Source of the DNA: Candidatus Izemoplasma sp.
GTDB lineage: Bacteria > Bacillota_I > Bacilli_A > Izemoplasmatales > Izemoplasmataceae
NCBI GenBank assembly: GCA_007116205.1
Contig: SKIY01000109.1
Span: 1-8,792, forward strand
Direction: 5' to 3'
DNA: 8,792 bases
Both the position numbers and the translations under genes were made by a program. Of the stretch, positions 6,473 through 8,792 are shown piece by piece (the first letter of the stretch is position 1; the number at the start of each line of letters is the position of its first letter). Under the pieces are notes generated by a model that saw only the letters and a program-made list of their open reading frames with translations, did no database searches and had not been told where the DNA came from.

Positions 6473-8429
6473 AATCATCTAAGTACAGTTTTCGGAAGTA
6501 ATCTTCATCCAAAATATAATTGTTCACACGGTTTCGGAATAAGACTTCCCCAACTAAGGAACGTTCTTGCTTATAATCTAGTGTTTCACCGATTCTAGAA
6601 ACGAGTGAATCACCGCTATCTACAGAATAATAATAGGCTTCTGTTAAAAAACTAACATTTGAGAAGATCACCGTGTTCATCACGGAGTTAAAAGCATCGT
6701 TGCCCATTACTTTAGAGTAATCTAAGCTAAGATTAAACATATTGGCGAGTGTTGGCAATATATCAACGGAACTAAAAAGGTTATTAATTGTTTTAGGTTC
6801 TAAGGATGGATTGGCAATAATAAAAGGTACATTATGAATATTTAAAGGAATTGAATCATCTTTTACGGTATCGTACTCCCAAATCATATCCGCATCTAAC
6901 CCATATGCGTAGTGATCACCAAAGATAACGATCACAGTATCATCTCGAAGATTGTTTTCTTCTAATGTATCAAGGAGATAACCTATAGCTAAATCAAAAT
7001 CCCAATGTGCAGCATGATAATACTTTATAGGTTCAGGAATATCTTCAAGTCCGATGTCGGTTAAAATCTCGTCGATTACTGGATAATACTGTAAAGCGAT
7101 GTCATGCCGACCACCTTCATATGGTAAATGTCCTACGACCGTTAAGAAGTAAGCATAGAATTGGTCTTCATTGAATAGATATGGTAAGCTTCGCTCAAAC
7201 ATTTCCAAATCGCTGTGCCAATAATGTCCACTAGCCTCACGTTCTTCATCTGATGGTGTTACCATACCCAATCGGTCTGGACCGAAATACTCATGAAATC
7301 CAAGCCCGCTATTTGCAGTTCTTCCTGGATGGAACTCAGCGCGCGGGTAAAAGTGATCAGAAAAGTTGTGAAAAGCTAATGATGTATAGTTATACTCATC
7401 AAATAGCCTTGGAAAAGTATAAGGGAAATAATTGTCAATATAAGCTGACATGCTTAACTGGTTCGTTCGATTTGGATAGAAGCTGGTTTGCACCATAAAC
7501 TCTGTATCTGCGGTGTTTCGGTAATATAACGGCGCATAAAAGTTATCAAAATACCACGATTCTTCTACCAACGCATACAAGTTTGGGGTTAACTCCGGAT
7601 GAATAGCATATGTGTCTAATGCTTCTGCCATAATCATAATTAAATTCTTTCCTTCAAATATACCCGAGATTCCTTCAACATACTCGTATTCTGGATTAAT
7701 ATCAAACAATGTCTCAGCGTGTTGGTCTGTTAACGTCTCAATGCGATTTGGCATTAATGCATTTTGAAGATCAATTCGAGCATAAGTCACAACACCGTAT
7801 TTTCGCATCGCGGTTTCAGGCATAGAAAGTTCAACATACAAATCATAATCAGAAAAAGAGAAATAATCATCTTCGTCGTGATCATCACTAATAGTTTGAA
7901 CCGTAATAAAAAGCATTAAGACAGCTAAAACACTGTAAAAAACAGGTTGTTTATAGGAAGTATAACGAACATCAGTAATGGCTATTTTTCCTTTATGATC
8001 TAACCACACGAGTACTACAGCAAGTATGAACGGGAGTAAATATACAAAATGCCCTAATCTTAATGTTTGGGGTAGACGATAAAAGAACGTAAATCCCGCC
8101 GCTAAATCCCCAGAAAACGCCACTGAATAAAAATTATTAGAGATAGCTTTATAAATGTCTTGAGAGAAATATAAAGCGACTAACATCGCATGAAACACAA
8201 CAATTAACCATTTTACCGTCTTTTGTTTAAAAATCTTTATAAAAGCAACGATAAACATGGCATAACTAAGGGTAAACAAAATTTTACGTAAAAAGTCCAT
8301 AGTAAAAAGTGAAGCGAATGAGAATCCTGCCTCACGGTCTAAAGCATTTATTCTAAAAGTAATTTCTAAAAATAGTATCGTTCCAACCAAAATACCGAGT
8401 ATAATAAGAGTAGACTTATATTTTTCCAT
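6471..8429 (-). CDS. LTA-synthase-like membrane phosphoglycerol transferase (sulfatase fold)
   Basis: The 652-residue protein has the architecture and length of LtaS: five N-terminal membrane segments (about 7-25, 48-67, 72-90, 126-143, 162-180), then a large extracellular sulfatase/alkaline-phosphatase-type domain. Visible catalytic features are NLIMIMAEALDTY (262-274, metal ligand E269), LTPNLYALVEESWYFDNFY (280-298), RNTADTEF (304-311, nucleophile T306), VVGHLPY (431-437, H434) and VIFGDHYAYG (501-510, metal ligands D505 and H506). LtaS enzymes move glycerol-phosphate from phosphatidylglycerol onto a growing lipoteichoic acid chain outside the membrane using Mn2+. Paralogues make only the first unit or modify other glycans, and this cannot be decided here. 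The start is supported by GGGGGA five bases upstream on the minus strand. A very acidic stretch (residues 182-196) follows the last membrane segment. The gene is monocistronic and shares the 173-base upstream gap with the divergent tRNA operon. Confidence 0.9.
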   Translation of the reverse strand: MEKYKSTLIILGILVGTILFLEITFRINALDREAGFSFASLFTMDFLRKILFTLSYAMFIVAFIKIFKQKTVKWLIVVFHAMLVALYFSQDIYKAISNNFYSVAFSGDLAAGFTFFYRLPQTLRLGHFVYLLPFILAVVLVWLDHKGKIAITDVRYTSYKQPVFYSVLAVLMLFITVQTISDDHDEDDYFSFSDYDLYVELSMPETAMRKYGVVTYARIDLQNALMPNRIETLTDQHAETLFDINPEYEYVEGISGIFEGKNLIMIMAEALDTYAIHPELTPNLYALVEESWYFDNFYAPLYYRNTADTEFMVQTSFYPNRTNQLSMSAYIDNYFPYTFPRLFDEYNYTSLAFHNFSDHFYPRAEFHPGRTANSGLGFHEYFGPDRLGMVTPSDEEREASGHYWHSDLEMFERSLPYLFNEDQFYAYFLTVVGHLPYEGGRHDIALQYYPVIDEILTDIGLEDIPEPIKYYHAAHWDFDLAIGYLLDTLEENNLRDDTVIVIFGDHYAYGLDADMIWEYDTVKDDSIPLNIHNVPFIIANPSLEPKTINNLFSSVDILPTLANMFNLSLDYSKVMGNDAFNSVMNTVIFSNVSFLTEAYYYSVDSGDSLVSRIGETLDYKQERSLVGEVLFRNRVNNYILDEDYFRKLYLDD

Positions 8430-8458
8430 GATTGTCCCCCTTTTTAGTAGTCCTTGTT

Positions 8459-8464
8459 ATTATA
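8459..8464 (-). promoter_or_regulatory. Possible -10 box of the LTA-synthase-like gene
   Basis: A perfect TATAAT reads on the minus strand here, about 30 bases before the start codon. At the 16-18 base spacing only T-rich sequence without a good -35 box is found, and the surroundings are very AT-rich, so this is a tentative call. Confidence 0.35.
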
Positions 8465-8541
8465 TAATAAAAGCAACTAAAAATAAAGATATTCAGTTGG
8501 TAATTTTATTCGGTAATTTATGCAAAACAATCTATTATAGC

Positions 8542-8570
8542 TTGACAATTGATGGTGAATTGCATACAAT
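8542..8570 (+). promoter_or_regulatory. Promoter of the tRNA operon
   Basis: A perfect TTGACA (8542-8547), a 17-base spacer and TACAAT (8565-8570, 5/6) form a near-consensus sigma-A promoter. The expected start near 8577 lies about 26 bases before tRNA-His, as is usual for stable RNA genes. Confidence 0.88.
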
Positions 8571-8602
8571 GTTAATAGTCTTTTTGAGACGTTTATTTTT
8601 AT

Positions 8603-8679
8603 GGCGATTGTGGCGAAGAGGTTAACGCACCGGATTGTGGCTCCGGCACTCGAGGGTTCAAGTCCCTTCAGTCGCCCCA
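8603..8679 (+). tRNA. tRNA-His (GTG anticodon)
   Basis: The cloverleaf folds fully. Acceptor GCGATTG (8604-8610) pairs with CAGTCGC (8669-8675) with one G-T pair. D-stem GCG (8613-8615) pairs with CGC (8626-8628). Anticodon stem CCGGA (8630-8634) pairs with TCCGG (8642-8646), and the loop TTGTGGC holds anticodon GTG at 8637-8639. The T-arm is GAGGG (8652-8656) with TTCAAGT and CCCTT (8664-8668). The extra G-1 at 8603 faces C73 at 8676, the identity pair of histidine tRNA, and CCA is encoded at 8677-8679. Confidence 0.97.
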
Positions 8680-8683
8680 AAAT

Positions 8684-8758
8684 TGGGCTATGGCCAAGTG
8701 GTTAAGGCATCGGACTTTGACTCCGACATCGGTGGTTCGAATCCACCTAGCCCAGCCA
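8684..8758 (+). tRNA. tRNA-Gln (TTG anticodon)
   Basis: Acceptor TGGGCTA (8684-8690) pairs with TAGCCCA (8748-8754). D-stem GCC (8693-8695) pairs with GGC (8706-8708). Anticodon stem TCGGA (8710-8714) pairs with TCCGA (8722-8726), and the loop CTTTGAC holds TTG at 8717-8719. T-stem GGTGG (8731-8735) pairs with CCACC (8743-8747). The variable loop is short (four bases). Discriminator G is at 8755 and the encoded CCA at 8756-8758. It follows tRNA-His after only four bases, so both come from one transcript. Confidence 0.97.
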
Positions 8759-8767
8759 TTGTAATGT

Positions 8768-8792
8768 GCGGGTGTGGCGGAACTGGCAGACA
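8768..8792 (+). tRNA. tRNA-Leu, 5' part only (cut by window end)
   Basis: The last 25 bases read as acceptor GCGGGTG (8768-8774), T8 and G9, then GCGGAACTGGCAGACA, the D-arm characteristic of bacterial leucine tRNAs. The anticodon lies outside the window, so the isoacceptor is unknown and the identity rests on the D-arm only. Confidence 0.8.

Noticed and set aside
7253..7498. Plus-strand frame inside the LTA-synthase-like gene
   Set aside because: It lies opposite the conserved catalytic domain and shows no family features.
8428..8625. Plus-strand frame of 65 codons running from the LTA-synthase-like start into tRNA-His
   Set aside because: It covers the tRNA promoter and part of the tRNA, has no protein-like pattern and no Shine-Dalgarno.
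8477..8680. Minus-strand open frame starting MGRLKGLEPSS, antisense to tRNA-His
   Set aside because: It is the translation of the reverse complement of a tRNA gene plus its promoter region, a common false gene; no ribosome site supports it.
1..8792. CRISPR arrays, insertion sequences, phage genes, toxin-antitoxin pairs or a defence cluster
   Set aside because: No repeat-spacer pattern, transposase, integrase or small paired genes were seen; all gaps between genes are under 180 bases and are explained by promoters and terminators.

Overview
The window is AT-rich bacterial DNA with standard-code genes. TGA is a true stop in several of them and Trp is encoded by TGG. Promoters are of the TTGACA/TATAAT type, Shine-Dalgarno sites are GGAGG-like, terminators are stem plus T-tract, and the tRNA genes encode their own CCA. 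Together with a DegV-family lipid-binding protein, a lipoteichoic-acid-synthase-like enzyme and a His-Gln-...-Leu tRNA order like that of Bacillus trn clusters, this points to a low-GC Gram-positive (Bacillota) or a closely related deep-branching lineage. The species cannot be named from this sequence.

Region 1 (1-3356, + strand) is the distal part of a histidine-utilisation operon. It holds the C-terminal part of glutamate formimidoyltransferase (ftcD), then imidazolonepropionase (hutI), then a stand-alone formimidoyl-THF cyclodeaminase (fchA/FTCD_C family). Together these take imidazolonepropionate to formiminoglutamate and pass the formimino carbon to tetrahydrofolate. A family 8, glycogenin-like glycosyltransferase is attached to the end with a TAATG junction. 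The operon stops at a terminator whose stem contains the glycosyltransferase stop codon.

Region 2 (3368-4980, + strand) is a two-gene unit with its own promoter. It encodes a hemolysin III/YqfA-type membrane protein and a DegV/FakB-type fatty-acid-binding protein, and ends at a strong terminator.

Region 3 (4997-8464) holds two cell-surface polymer genes facing each other: an O-antigen-ligase/polymerase-like membrane protein (+) behind a very good extended -10 promoter, and an LTA-synthase-like membrane phosphoglycerol transferase (-). A symmetrical hairpin with an A-tract on one side and a T-tract on the other sits between them and can end transcription from both sides.

Region 4 (8542-8792) is a tRNA operon behind a near-consensus promoter: tRNA-His(GTG), tRNA-Gln(TTG), and the first 25 bases of what looks like tRNA-Leu, cut by the window end.

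I saw no mobile element, CRISPR array, phage gene or riboswitch, and I do not see a clearly new multi-gene system. The most unusual item is the glycogenin-like glycosyltransferase coupled to the histidine/folate genes.
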